The notes under the pieces are model-generated. The model did no database searches. It saw only the letters and a list, made by a program, of their open reading frames with translations, and was not told where the DNA came from. This document shows positions 22,601 through 30,906 of a DNA stretch of 64,000 nucleotides, one piece after another. The position numbers were made by a program, and so were the translations under genes. Position 1 is the first letter of the stretch; the number at the start of each line of letters is the position of its first letter. Location of the stretch: positions 620,001-684,000 of the forward strand of contig JACTVC010000020.1 of the NCBI GenBank assembly GCA_018417955.1, given 5' to 3'. Source of the stretch: Laccaria trichodermophora (lineage: Eukaryota > Basidiomycota > Agaricomycetes > Agaricales > Hydnangiaceae).

Positions 22601-25600
22601 GTTCACGGGAGCCCCAGACGTCAAATTGAAGTACGGGGGGCAACACCTGTCATTCACCACAATGTTAGGCCTGTACGTCGAGCTGTGGCGGGACGAGAGG
22701 CTGTATACCGAAGCATTGCTCAAGGATTAGATGATTTAAAGCTTGTCGAAACAACGGTCGAAGCTCATACTCACCTCAATCCTGAGACTACACCTGACAC
22801 AAGATGTCCAACCGCACAGGCTTCGGCACATTTGCACTTGGACCGTCACGATCCTGCAGTAAAAAACGGATGGAAGTATCAATATACGACCATATTGCCT
22901 GAATTCGACTCGGACGGGATTGCTCCGTTAGAGTACGATACAACGGCGGAGAACATTGCTCGAAACCCAGCGTACTCAATCGGTACCCGCATTTCTGATG
23001 AATCTCAGGCCAATTCGATCACGGCGTCTAAACCTACGTTCCGTGCCATGCAACAGGAAACCATTCACGAACCGAGTAGTCATACGAGTTGCAAGCTCGC
23101 AGCTGAAGCGAAGCGCGAAGCCTGGATAAGAACCATGAGTGAGAGTCTCAGTGGAAGTTCGAGCTCCGGCGAGACAAAGGACGATACTGTCGTAAATGAT
23201 CTCGAAGATATTCCAACGCGCTCCAAGGTCGACTCTAGGACTCACCAGATAGGAGTCAGACCTTATGAATTTCCGCGGGACGAGGATTATGCAAGACAAT
23301 GGCAACAGCGCACCCCAGTAGACCTGAAAATCCACAAGGAGATTACGAAAGGCAATAGGACGAATGAACCTTGCCCCACTCCTCATTATACTAGGGAGTT
23401 ATTCTATGAGAAACTCTCAAACCCCACGAGCTATCATCATGGAGGACAAAATGAGCCTCCATATCTCATCTACGATGGATGGGAAATATGTCCATATGTA
23501 CCCGAGTTAGAAGTTGACTATATATTATGTTATATGCTTAGATCTCAGGCTTCATATGGGAGAACTCCCTCTGGATCTCGCCGCTTTATAGCGCGACTAC
23601 AAAGGTTGTTTTTCTGTGTGCTCGAGTCAGTAGTCAACTCTATGGCACGACGGAAACATGGATCTCCATATGAGAATACACACGCAGGTCCCCGCCGCTT
23701 CACAGCGCGATCACAAGAATGGTTATCCCAGCCATTCAATAGGAAGAATGTTGAAACTTGCACGCCTACTTTTGAGGCTCAGTGGAAGATTAACTCTGAT
23801 CCCTCTGATCTAACGGGCGTGTTACCGTTCATGCGTAGTATTCCATCGCAGACCTTCCCATTAGTAGTAATGAAAGCCATGTTGACGGAGCTACCAGCCG
23901 CAGGTCCCAGGGAGCGAAAAGAATTCGCCAGACCTTCTATTGAAGGAGTTGTTAACGTATTTGGATTACCTGGAACTGTCGCTTCAAGCCAAGACAATCT
24001 TGCGCTTGCATCAACAAACCACCCGCTAACGGAGGGACAAGTGGAAATTTGCAATACGACTACGGAGCAGACGTTTCGCGTTTACGATTCCCCTGCTGAG
24101 AAGAGCGAGTCGAATGGGCTCCGAGCCCTGATTTATGCGTACTACCACGGCTTACAGTCTTCCACCAAATGGTTTCGGAATCATACCCTATCGACGAGAT
24201 GTAATCGAATAACATCCACTGTGAGCGTGACAATGTCAAAGAACAAACCTCCACACAGACCCTCTCTGCTTAGTCAACTTACAGAAGACCATATCGAAGC
24301 CTTGGTAACTATTCAACTCGTCATCGAAGGGAGTGCTATCACCCTGTTTCAAGATCAGCTAGTAGCTAAAGCCCGCATCGAAGAGGGACGATCCTTTCAA
24401 GAGTTAAGAGATAGTAGAAACTACACCTTATTCAAATTTAACCTTCACTCTCTCAAACCTCTAAAGGATCGTAACACTGGCAAGAAAAGTTTGAAGTACG
24501 GATCTACCTTTGATTATCAGAGGAGTGACAAAACCTCGCCCTTTGACCCTGAAGGAAATCATGACTATCATACCAGCAAGTTAATTCGGCTGAATCAAGT
24601 ACCAGACAATACGAGGAAAGAAATTCTATGCGAACTCCCTAACGACTTCCGCTCCTTCGGCAGAGCGCACAGAGCTCTATGGAGTGTTGTAAGCCAATCT
24701 GGTGTACTGGTTCTTAAGTTCATCAAATCCCTACGAAGCCGCGAACAAGCTCCATCAGCCGTTGCAAATATTGAGGACCAAAGAGGAGCCCCATTCTGGA
24801 TACTGGATCCCGAGGCGAGGATGAAGGAAGCTGGGGACCGCTACATAGGAATATGGACAAATAACACAGAAGAACAACCTACTCAATGGTTCCTGAAGGA
24901 GGGTCTCCATCACGTCACGGCGCGAGAAATTTGGTCCTCTAAGCGCGTACAACTCGCTGCTCTAAAATCAGTAATCGTCTTTGCGATAAGGGTTGCCGCC
25001 GTGTCTATTTGTCACACTCCAACCTTCGACAACTCAGAACGGACCCGAACACGATCAGAAGCTGGCATGGACAACTCATTCATCATCGCCATCAGTGAAG
25101 GTAGACAACTTCGGATCAACGTGCTCTCTTCAGCAAGGAAAGCGGATCTAGCTCATCTTAGTGCTCTCTCGTATGAACCGAGGCGAGGGAACGGATATAG
25201 CAGGAAATTCTGCTTGGAAAGAATCTTACTGGAGGGGTCCGCGAAGAACAGTGGAGATCACCATGCTTGCTCTATGTACTACCGAAATGAGCGTTATCAG
25301 ATTCCGTCCCTTCAAACTCTCATAGTCCCTGATGGATGTGAAGCGGAACCCGACGAATACGAATGGCAGCGCCCCAGAGATGCCCAGGAGGACTTAATCA
25401 GAACGCGAGGGCAATGTATTCAACTTTGCGGGACCTACGAACACTCACAACTTGAGACGTTAGCTGTGTCAAAGGTAACTCCCTGCTCCCTCGTGGAACC
25501 AGAACCCCTCAGGAAGTTTTCTCCTTTGACTCCGGGTGACGTTAGGGACAGCGACACCGATTGTTATCTGGGTACAAATAATGCGGAGGAGTCTGCCAGA

Positions 25601-26254
25601 AATGACCCCAAGAAAATCGATGGTTCGATTAAAAGCGCGACAGACTACTTGCACGCTGCTCAGAGCCCCGAGCGAGAATCCGTTGTCAACGACACGAACA
25701 CGAATTCTAGGGCCGTTCACGAACGGACTCCCCTCTCCGTCATTCAAGCTGATTCAGCTATGGTAACTCATGTGATCCGGCTGAACGATAAATTTCTACC
25801 GGAGGAGGAAGATTCTAATACTAGGACGAAGAGCCCAGACATTCCCTTAACCACACTCTTCAAGGATTTCAAGGTTAGAACGAGAAGAATCGCGACCACC
25901 AACCCATTAGTATTCGCTGCGTCGAACTTTATGTTTCACAGGACACCCTTACGGTTGACCGTTAAACAAGTATACAGAGCCACTCGTATAAGACAAAAGC
26001 AAGATTACTACCAAGAGTTTTTTATAGTAATCCTTGAACAAGCACGTCAATGGGGAATCTACAAGCATCACCAGCAGCAAAATAAGATGGAGCCTTTGGG
26101 ATCCTCCGATGACTATGGAGACTCTGTAGGAGCTCTCGGACGGCCTACTGATACGTGGCACGATCAAGTTCGTCGGTGTGGAACGGGATCCAAACACCAT
26201 TGCATCCATAACTCAACCACCTATGATCCACCCCATTACGCGGGGACTGCATAA
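16370..26254 (+). CDS. 3,294-residue polyprotein-like ORF with vestigial Gypsy domains
   Basis: One uninterrupted frame of 9.9 kb; its first ~80 codons are LTR sequence. Residues about 145-650 carry roughly twelve copies of a degenerate repeat of the type LARxxAAFEGND with acidic spacers. Around residue 1954 the block ITYWSRTALRSTECNYD...HETLAM and then SIDNPLSWLIRSN resembles the Gypsy RNase H segment (YYSRxLxxxExNY, the KELLAI Glu, the TDHxPLxWL Asp). Near residue 2531 a segment with FGLPGTVASSQD and HPLTEGQVEICNTTTEQ resembles the end of a Gypsy integrase core. It keeps the GQxE glutamate but has lost the SD aspartate. I see no YxDD, no D[TS]G protease and no zinc knuckle. Function unknown; translation of this whole length is unproven, but the lack of stops argues for constraint or recent origin. 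Confidence 0.75.
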   Translation: MWTESPLFCTARQPYASPPGYKSPAPGDRAPVPGSQDKLHVVPLCGTTLRTLSRVPRIFSAAISHSRLRQEVPNRPTVSQWWGHRGLHQDEVPECKDSEKLHKASLIDRSCQLMTPSRIPNSQVNLNPNTGEKTVVHASHDAPTSSLARISAAFEGNNSASPFPTLAWIPAAFEEHDSVTTDNGSQPPKTLTTPKKQPLPPDTSYAHCSCARNCPRQVLESQTIVPLEKFPFRQCPIDYTNPRSCKDTNPVSQSTLETSLARIIAASEGNDSAMTDDASSLPLSMLARTSVAFEDNTLAMTDVDPTPSLPTLARTSAASEGNHPNPMDDLFVPLTSNILEGDEVAMRNYDSVPPMLATAFLSTAVSLEEFPSRHRPNHQLPPFKPGVCGQITSLSYSTKWTIYPSDGDRHKIEFRNTNRSTSHEIVASIRSRERGKGMSMTEEPGIEVDSPSCSNPILSKARTPAAFKSNSLTTMDNDYTLSIPMLAHMPAAFGDNDPTIIPFKESSLYQYPSIDPANQFIPESSLARNPAASKDETTDYQTTLAIPRPLVARLPAAYEGNHPVTKDDHPIPSIPAIARLPIAFESNLSVTMDDNFTASCPVIARLLAALESDNLTRINDGSSTSISTITRTFAISEGNDVATTDRGSSSSVTMASSERLESSPPNSLELSSMEDITNGCSMNPALPINSSSARCDYWSCCRLQSPVNKNLPVLATQVMVASKEFPPCQRPHHQSPPVKPGGHQTSVITLLDQAASKRANSLPVLIEKGANKVFATRKGADNLSNSVSVSYYPANHDFVMLSMPRREKRKGAAMKEEHVSDAAYLWDNSPSSPSDHTLLEWRSLFKLGQADLSSNSAAVQYVNMLSVLSKDTTKILAILESANNSKMIAPRKMTRRPWSTNVNLLIILHAASQFKIRFNKNQSSLRSRTDKKDELEITSVEHKSTTESHAAPQDSKLTSPFNNNSMCISQPESTSSHVLDDMGMCPNPVAPLSMNYLPVLGKGAINLLAAFTSAVNHSPKPTTSSKMNQRSSAMGATQLAALRRSPWRLTLDLARTTMKNDNNQKKFTELRFKGDENQMLPFCQTRARNEPYNTRRKHESSFKFSAVLEDNEEVKDLFDLANPTTAPVKHSPGLFGSTMNDNVLFSSSLLNESLLNQMKDECDRSRNTIELVYVALEVHCWEHLDVTKRNSASQDISLEILARCINLIFSYEVEHNQLLEPSQVVATIHVVLRALEEFVPDHQITSSQSLTTQTSRARTPPLNLVLRNYPAKTSKRLVQETNTLSWMHEVNSDQRTTGFHEPTRVLWLFIPGSRTIRRQVGKLFAKLEYSDEILKDLQILRKLTTHQPCRTQNSNKGAELDTTRKSPTRSAKLNFTRSFTLSKGQGVRRAPTQWPEVTMAKESVVRRLPVWTATSNDSSRTVAPRDNDNELRVPAAYRTRISSPKTCSRSYQFESDLSRILLAAKIVPRVTKEANLIRETKTNTRAWRAGGIKARNLKSSLNRPFEDSFLHDNPKCSPRNHPRFRSTLPKAPNAPLNWGPKEVEVVDTPCSEKWAEAEPYIPVYEEDEVAKTSAPLSSREDFETAWDRNVLSYPTRYGRKLIGGSMGRELSAASVQNIHREFVIQIIPAKMRTVDYEKAVSSTKPNKISKKEYVRDRALDDSFDQPYPLQNVAVRVTFNGIGKRIVKKTVVTHTIPSHRCVRAVKVIRFLHAIIVMDDDSPLDEEILDNIIQGLAAMKNLMAATPKYDVGFESEHNESREPKTSVGSRDLLSDDKSGTIDLEPRTPEEYREGLSERLRSNATTFGVSRHIGYIDARVLILLLLNAQPIPEPKCGASLAREEIIDRQRGTWIGRGVIRPSTHSESGKCLEPSTKPVLDELSMSRQSEITQVLLRARTAPPSLDHSADTQLALRYPSRLQVLTPFLLLVAFGFRKNRLEIKSLNERGATLDEDSVRLITYWSRTALRSTECNYDAIGHETLAMKRNLVEYAALLVGARAHEHANRREAAWGAVITAHPDLRIVRRASRVCSIDNPLSWLIRSNYQIATWRVVPRIVRQAEQKEVAVPTNPAALAANRARVHGSPRRQIEVRGATPVIHHNVRPVRRAVAGREAVYRSIAQGLDDLKLVETTVEAHTHLNPETTPDTRCPTAQASAHLHLDRHDPAVKNGWKYQYTTILPEFDSDGIAPLEYDTTAENIARNPAYSIGTRISDESQANSITASKPTFRAMQQETIHEPSSHTSCKLAAEAKREAWIRTMSESLSGSSSSGETKDDTVVNDLEDIPTRSKVDSRTHQIGVRPYEFPRDEDYARQWQQRTPVDLKIHKEITKGNRTNEPCPTPHYTRELFYEKLSNPTSYHHGGQNEPPYLIYDGWEICPYVPELEVDYILCYMLRSQASYGRTPSGSRRFIARLQRLFFCVLESVVNSMARRKHGSPYENTHAGPRRFTARSQEWLSQPFNRKNVETCTPTFEAQWKINSDPSDLTGVLPFMRSIPSQTFPLVVMKAMLTELPAAGPRERKEFARPSIEGVVNVFGLPGTVASSQDNLALASTNHPLTEGQVEICNTTTEQTFRVYDSPAEKSESNGLRALIYAYYHGLQSSTKWFRNHTLSTRCNRITSTVSVTMSKNKPPHRPSLLSQLTEDHIEALVTIQLVIEGSAITLFQDQLVAKARIEEGRSFQELRDSRNYTLFKFNLHSLKPLKDRNTGKKSLKYGSTFDYQRSDKTSPFDPEGNHDYHTSKLIRLNQVPDNTRKEILCELPNDFRSFGRAHRALWSVVSQSGVLVLKFIKSLRSREQAPSAVANIEDQRGAPFWILDPEARMKEAGDRYIGIWTNNTEEQPTQWFLKEGLHHVTAREIWSSKRVQLAALKSVIVFAIRVAAVSICHTPTFDNSERTRTRSEAGMDNSFIIAISEGRQLRINVLSSARKADLAHLSALSYEPRRGNGYSRKFCLERILLEGSAKNSGDHHACSMYYRNERYQIPSLQTLIVPDGCEAEPDEYEWQRPRDAQEDLIRTRGQCIQLCGTYEHSQLETLAVSKVTPCSLVEPEPLRKFSPLTPGDVRDSDTDCYLGTNNAEESARNDPKKIDGSIKSATDYLHAAQSPERESVVNDTNTNSRAVHERTPLSVIQADSAMVTHVIRLNDKFLPEEEDSNTRTKSPDIPLTTLFKDFKVRTRRIATTNPLVFAASNFMFHRTPLRLTVKQVYRATRIRQKQDYYQEFFIVILEQARQWGIYKHHQQQNKMEPLGSSDDYGDSVGALGRPTDTWHDQVRRCGTGSKHHCIHNSTTYDPPHYAGTA
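16610..16628 (+). other. Putative primer binding site of giant-ORF element
   Basis: TGGTGGGGGCACCGCGG starts one base after the 5' LTR. Its complement ends in CCA preceded by TGCCCCC and a discriminator A, which fits the 3' end of a tRNA whose acceptor begins GGGGGCA (possibly tRNA-Ala). The tRNA identity is inference. Confidence 0.55.
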
Positions 26255-26773
26255 TCGGGAATGACGCCTTTCGAGTAAACGTCGTAGATCTACACCGCCA
26301 AAACATTATCAAGAACTTCGGTTCGACACGTAAACCCCCAAAGACATCAGTGGTCGCCCATTCTCCTTCCTCACCAGATAATTCACTTGCTGCTCACCAT
26401 ACGAGTCTCACTCCTACCTCCTATCTTCTGCGCCCCAGTCATCACAGACTTACTATCCAACTCCCCATGGCCTTACGGCGCGAAGGGTATCTCTACCTGA
26501 CTCTGTTACATTGAGTTCTACCTGGCCATGAACGGCGCGACAACGCTACCTTTCTCAGAACCCGATGAGTATCATTGCCTCCATTATTTCACATCGACCC
26601 TGCCGATGACTGTCTGATGTCTAACTGCCCGGCTAAGCTGTTCAAGTCAAAGCGAAACGACGGGATGAACGTAGTATGAGGCTGTCAACAGGTCAAAGAA
26701 GATACCACAAGAAACTCAGTGGAAAGGGAACGATTGCGCCCATGGTCGATGCTCCAATCTCACGGGGGGGCTT
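26255..26773 (+). other. 3' untranslated part of giant-ORF element with polypurine-like tract
   Basis: About 520 bp between the stop and the 3' LTR, with no open frame of note. It ends in CACGGGGGGGCTT (26761-26773), a short G-rich tract that could prime plus-strand synthesis, although three pyrimidine-containing bases separate it from the LTR. Confidence 0.5.
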
Positions 26774-27141
26774 TGTAACGGTGTGCTAGTATAAGCTACT
26801 CTTGCGTGACCTAGGATCATCGTATTTACTTCTGTTTACTTCTCACTATATAGTGTCGCTTACAAAATAAATAACACACTTTGCAACCACATCATATATT
26901 ACATGTGGACGGAGTCACCCCTTTTCTGTACGGCTAGGCAGCCTTATGCCTCCCCTCCGGGATACAAGAGTCCTGCGCCGGGTGACCGCGCCCCAGTTCC
27001 TGGGTCACAGGATAAACTACACGTGGTACCGCTTTGCGGCACCACGTTACGAACTCTTTCACGCGTACCACGAATATTCTCCGCCGCCATCTCGCACTCG
27101 CGCCTTCGTCAAGAAGTCCCGAATCGCCCTACGGTTTCACA
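26774..27141 (+). repeat. 3' LTR of giant-ORF element
   Basis: A 368-bp copy identical to 16241-16608 by direct reading. The same ATG opens a frame here that runs out of the LTR into O-methyltransferase sequence and stops near 27205. Confidence 0.93.
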
Positions 27142-28080
27142 CCATGAAACTGTCCAGAAGCTATCAGAGAAAAGAGGATCGAGTTCCAGTCAATGGATTT
27201 CCTGACCGAGTCTCCAATTAAAAACTGTAATGTGTACTTGGTGAGATGAATTTCAGCGCTTCTGTTGGCTGCGCTGAAGCTTTACTCATTTTTATTAATC
27301 GTAGCTGAAGAATATCATGTAAGTAGGTCTCCGATCTCACCCTTAACTCAAACAACTGTGTACTCTGTCTCTTGCATATCAGTCACAACTGGCCTGACAC
27401 TGATAGCATCAAAATTCTAACAGGCGTGCAGAAGACAATGTGAAGCATTCACTCTGAACTTCTCGCATAGCTGAAGCCAAGAGGGAAGGAGGAGGCAAGA
27501 ATGGGTGGATCTGGGATCAACACCCATGAGTGAGCAATGAGCAGTTACAAGATACTCAGCTGGCCCAACATGATTATGCATACTGTAGGAAGTACAGTTA
27601 TACAAAGCACTACATGTAGTGCAAGAGGATGGCAAGACTGCTGACAAGGTGGTGGTTCAAGACAAAAGATCAATATTTTATGTAAGATATCCAAATCTAG
27701 CTATATACCACTGTTTGACTATGGCCTCTGGGCATTCCCTTCCAATCCTATATCACAGACAATGGCTCCATACAGTCGCGTCCTCGTCCATGAGTGACCT
27801 CCATTTGCCCTTCATATCATAATTGCTAAAGTCAAGTAATTACTACATTAATCAAATAGATGAGTATGTTCTACAGGATGCCAACAAATGTTCCGCAGAC
27901 TTGCCTGCCAGTGGTTTATTCAAGCCCGCTCCCGAGCCTCTTCTGTCGCAGGATTCGGCAGTATAACCACATGATGGTTGTATTGAACAGCATGGAGCGC
28001 TGCTTCCATGATTTTATTAGGCTTGGGAATGTGGCAGGTTTGCAGTTTGGGATCTTGGGGATATGGGAGCTGTAGAATAT
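27142..28080 (+). pseudogene. O-methyltransferase copy A, 3' part
   Basis: After the CCATG duplication the frame continues ETVQKLSEKRGSSSSQW. After a gap that may be intronic, it shows WPDTDSIKILTGVQK (27390-27433), the conserved DWPD...KIL region of O-methyltransferases. A solo LTR (27439-27757) interrupts that exon, which resumes as MAPYSRVLVHE. The last exon has RQYNHMMVVLNSMERCFHDFIRLGN near 27955-28030, the usual C-terminal helix region. The enzyme class transfers a methyl group from SAM to a hydroxyl of a small metabolite. With two LTR insertions and deletions this copy cannot be functional. Confidence 0.8.
27439..27757 (+). repeat. Solo LTR, family S319, copy 3 (in O-methyltransferase A)
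   Basis: A 319-bp unit TGTGAAGC...TATCACA with perfect 5-bp duplication GACAA (27434-27438 and 27758-27762). It splits the exon encoding the conserved DWPD region. Confidence 0.92.
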
Positions 28081-28349
28081 CAACTACCGGAGAATAGGGT
28101 TCAAGTCAGGGCCAAGCTATAAAATTAAACGACTCAATACTGGCTGTAATTTTAACTACATACATGAGATAGTGCAGATATCCATGGGAGGAGAGCAGAT
28201 TTCTCACTTACTTTTTTGTGAAGACAAATTGAAAGGTGCGAACTAGGTGGTACCGATTGCCGAGATGATCTGTTTGCTGAAATCCGACTGCTCCATAAAA
28301 TCTATGGACAGTTGAAACTTCCAGCAAAGAGAACACGCGAAGAAAAGGA

Positions 28350-28538
28350 TAAAGATCCTCCGACGACGCTAGCCGATTCTGCAGCAGCAAGGTCATCACA
28401 TCCAAGGGGTGCAAGCAGAGCCCAAGGAACTGAGGCGGCAAAAATAGGATAACCAATAGAGGCGTGCCTCAATAATAGCGGTTAAACTATTAAGAACAGA
28501 TACTACACTTGATCTAAGCCAAGAAGGCCAGAGTGGTG
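28350..28538 (-). ncRNA. U2: U2 spliceosomal RNA, copy A
   Basis: The minus strand begins about CACTCTGGCCTTCTTGGC and continues TTAGATCAAGTGTAGTATC. This is the near-invariant U2 5' region, including the GTAGTA branch-site-pairing element, followed by TGTTCTTAATAGTTTAAC. Stem-loop II sequence and an Sm-like site CCTATTTTTGCC follow. The 3' end is estimated from the usual length of about 190 nt, because the homology to copy B runs further. A TATA box (ATATATAAGG on the minus strand, about 28562-28572) lies some 25-35 bp upstream. The RNA base-pairs with the intron branch site in the spliceosome. Confidence 0.85.
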
Positions 28539-28561
28539 AAGATGTAAGGAGGCTGGCAGGG

Positions 28562-28572
28562 ACCTTATATAT
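28562..28572 (-). promoter_or_regulatory. TATA box of U2 copy A
   Basis: ATATATAAGG on the minus strand about 25-35 bp before the U2 5' end. It is preserved at the same distance in copy B (about 56488-56498), consistent with a polymerase II snRNA promoter. Confidence 0.6.
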
Positions 28573-28579
28573 GATTCTG

Positions 28580-30530
28580 TTGGAGCGCACGGACCATGAT
28601 CATGACTGCATGAATCATGTTGAGCCTGAGACTAGTCACACGACTTCCGAACCGAAAAGCCTGTCAAAGAGCGATGACTCGAAGACAATCTTGACAAAAA
28701 ACGAAGTGCTGAGGGAAAGCGACTTGGAATTATATAATGAGCCCATCAGCAATGCAGTTGGCCATTCGGCATACACGGCGGCCTGCACCCAGAGAATATC
28801 AAGGTCCGATGGAATGAAAAACGTTTCGAGTTGGTTTCGAGGGGGAAAGATACAACGCGCTAATTCATTACAATTCAGAGGGAGGCTAGTGGGTACCACG
28901 ACGAACAAACCCGCCTACTCAACATTTTTATCGCAGAACCGGATGCGTTCTCTGAGGCCAAGATAAACCACTATGATCGTCGCAACTGCGCCTGTTGATC
29001 GCGAACAAAAGGGTAAGTGGGCCGGAAAGACTGAGACGTACGCCAATCAAAAACCCCATGCAATGTTTCCGACATCACAAAAACGTATGCAAGCTCTCCA
29101 TTGAAAGACAAGGGACGATGGACCCCATACCGAGTTCTATAGCAAGCCAAGGTATGACCAAACATTGTTCGCAGGGGAAAATGAGGAGGTCGAGTTCATG
29201 GGTGCCAAGAACATGTACCACGTACAGGCTTTCCACAAGGGAACCGCGATACCATTACCGTTGGTCTGAATGTGGTAAATTTCAAGTCTCGAAATTTCCC
29301 CCCCACCCGTCACAGCACCACGCTTATCTAATTTTAACACCCGCAGAGCCTTAACGTCAGCGTTACAACTGAGAGGTAAAACCTTCGTCAGGTTATTATC
29401 AGGCTGGGTCCTTGGTGGGCGTTGTGGTCGTCTCAGAGAAAAGGATCCCAAGTCCTCATTTCTCAGTAATCGGCTGGAAAACCCCAGCTTCGAAGTTCGG
29501 ACCACTGAACCATTTCCAAGTGATCTGGCCTTTCCGGTGACGATGATATCGCCAGAATGGATACCAGTTACCAAGGTATGGGCGCCCTTGGTTTTGGAAG
29601 ATGGAGATCATTGTTCCGTGCCGATGCACGCGCGTCCCAAAATGAAAGCGGAGAAGAGGAGCCCATGGACCACTGAGATACTTGAGTACAATCCTATTCT
29701 TGGTGTCGAATGAGAGAAAGATACCATATAGGGTGAGGGAAACATACGCCAAATGGTGTAAGAATAACAGGTAGTTTTACTGTTGTTCAATGGGGGCGAT
29801 ATCAATATGGAAGGACGCGGCATCCAAGAAGTACCCATCACTCGAATCGATTGCGTAGAACACTAGAACAGTAGGGATGATTAACGTACGGAGGTATTTT
29901 AAGTTTGGAATCTAACCAAAAAATATCAATTTGGTATCACAGAAACCTGAATAATGAAGAACCTACCCACCAAATACCAACGGCCAATTCAACGGTTCAA
30001 CAGCGTCAAGGAATAGCCTCCTCTCGTCAGCATCAGCTCCAACATCATCCCGAACAGCCTCTCGATTTCAGATACTCATCCACCTTCTCATTCCACGCTA
30101 TCCTCCCCCCTCCCTCATATTCGACAACAGCAATAAATCTACCAATCTTTTCCGCTTCGGGGCCGTGTTCTATGGGAAAAGTTATCCAGTTGTGTAGTGC
30201 TAAGCATTGTGCGGAGCATGAGGAGAGTTCGAGGAGGGTTGAGAGAGTTATTGATGGCGATGAGAGTTTGAAGGAGAGGAACGGGAGAGGAGGCAGTAGA
30301 GGAAGCTTAGGAGACGGTGCCAGTGAGCCTAAGGTGGACGGAGTCTTGGGGCATCGATGTATTCGGAGCAGCTGTTTCAAAGAACCAACCAACTACAAGA
30401 AATTCGGTAAGTAACCACTCTCTTACACATTTGGGCATCACAGACCTCATTGATATTCCGGGTAGATATTTCGAGAATACTCAAAGAATACCCTCCCCAA
30501 GTTGAGCATGCCAGTGTGCAAGTGTTGACG
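28580..30530 (-). pseudogene. Decayed unknown gene, copy A
   Basis: Homologous to 56500-58480. Conserved minus-strand blocks include LYGIFLSFDTKNRIVLKYL (about 29690-29720) and EYEGGGRIAWNEKVDEYL (about 30070-30130). Frameshifts separate the blocks and no domain can be named from what is visible. It could be an F-box-type or other fungal orphan protein, but I cannot support a family. Short plus-strand open frames here are probably incidental. Confidence 0.4.
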
Positions 30531-30906
30531 CTGTTATTTTCAGAAGGCGGAGGCCAGATATCACAAACATACATAACCTCGTCTTGATCCTATTCTCTAA
30601 CGTCAACGTATCATCGCTTTTACAGTCCAGAGGGAAGAAAGAATCAGCGAATGGCCCGCCTGTCGCTCCTGTGTCCTAAGGCTGTGCGTCGAAACGGGGC
30701 GGTTCAATCAGAAAATACTATTTCCAACAGACGACGACAGGGGAGCGAGTAACAAGCTAGTAAGTGCACTCAGTGCCCTTTCAACTTAACATAATGATAA
30801 GAAGTAATCTAGAGGAAGCGGGTGTTGTGCCAGAAGAAAAGAAAACCTCCATACAATAACAGACGAACAAGGCGTGCGATCTTACAGGCCTAGGATATCA
30901 ATGTTT

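Larger units (their letters stand above)
16241..27141 (+). mobile_element. Giant-ORF LTR retroelement (10.9 kb, intact LTRs, recent insertion)
   Basis: Two 368-bp direct repeats (16241-16608 and 26774-27141) begin TGTAACGG and end TTTCACA. By eye they are identical. A perfect 5-bp duplication CCATG flanks the element (16236-16240 and 27142-27146). A primer-binding-like sequence starts one base after the 5' LTR and a G7 run precedes the 3' LTR. The 10.2-kb interior is almost filled by a single ORF (16370-26254). Only weak Ty3/Gypsy RNase H and integrase relics are visible and I find no RT or protease active site. It is therefore best described as a young, structurally complete, probably non-autonomous Gypsy-derived element. 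It lies inside O-methyltransferase copy A. Confidence 0.9.

Noticed and set aside
16702..25747. Many antisense and alternative-frame open stretches of 60-136 codons across the giant ORF
   Set aside because: They lie in the shadow of the long frame, have no motifs and are what composition would give opposite a long stop-free frame.
16241..27141. Possibility that the giant-ORF element is an endogenous retrovirus with an envelope gene
   Set aside because: No signal peptide, transmembrane segment or envelope-like region is visible, and the residual domains are of Ty3/Gypsy retrotransposon type.
28208..28456. Open frames of 82-93 codons over 28208-28456 and 56116-56397
   Set aside because: They overlap U2 snRNA and its downstream homology; the similarity between the two copies is explained by RNA conservation and duplication.
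28571..28966. 131-codon plus-strand frame beginning just upstream of U2 copy A
   Set aside because: The duplicate region at 56.5 kb does not keep this frame, so it is unlikely to be a conserved gene.
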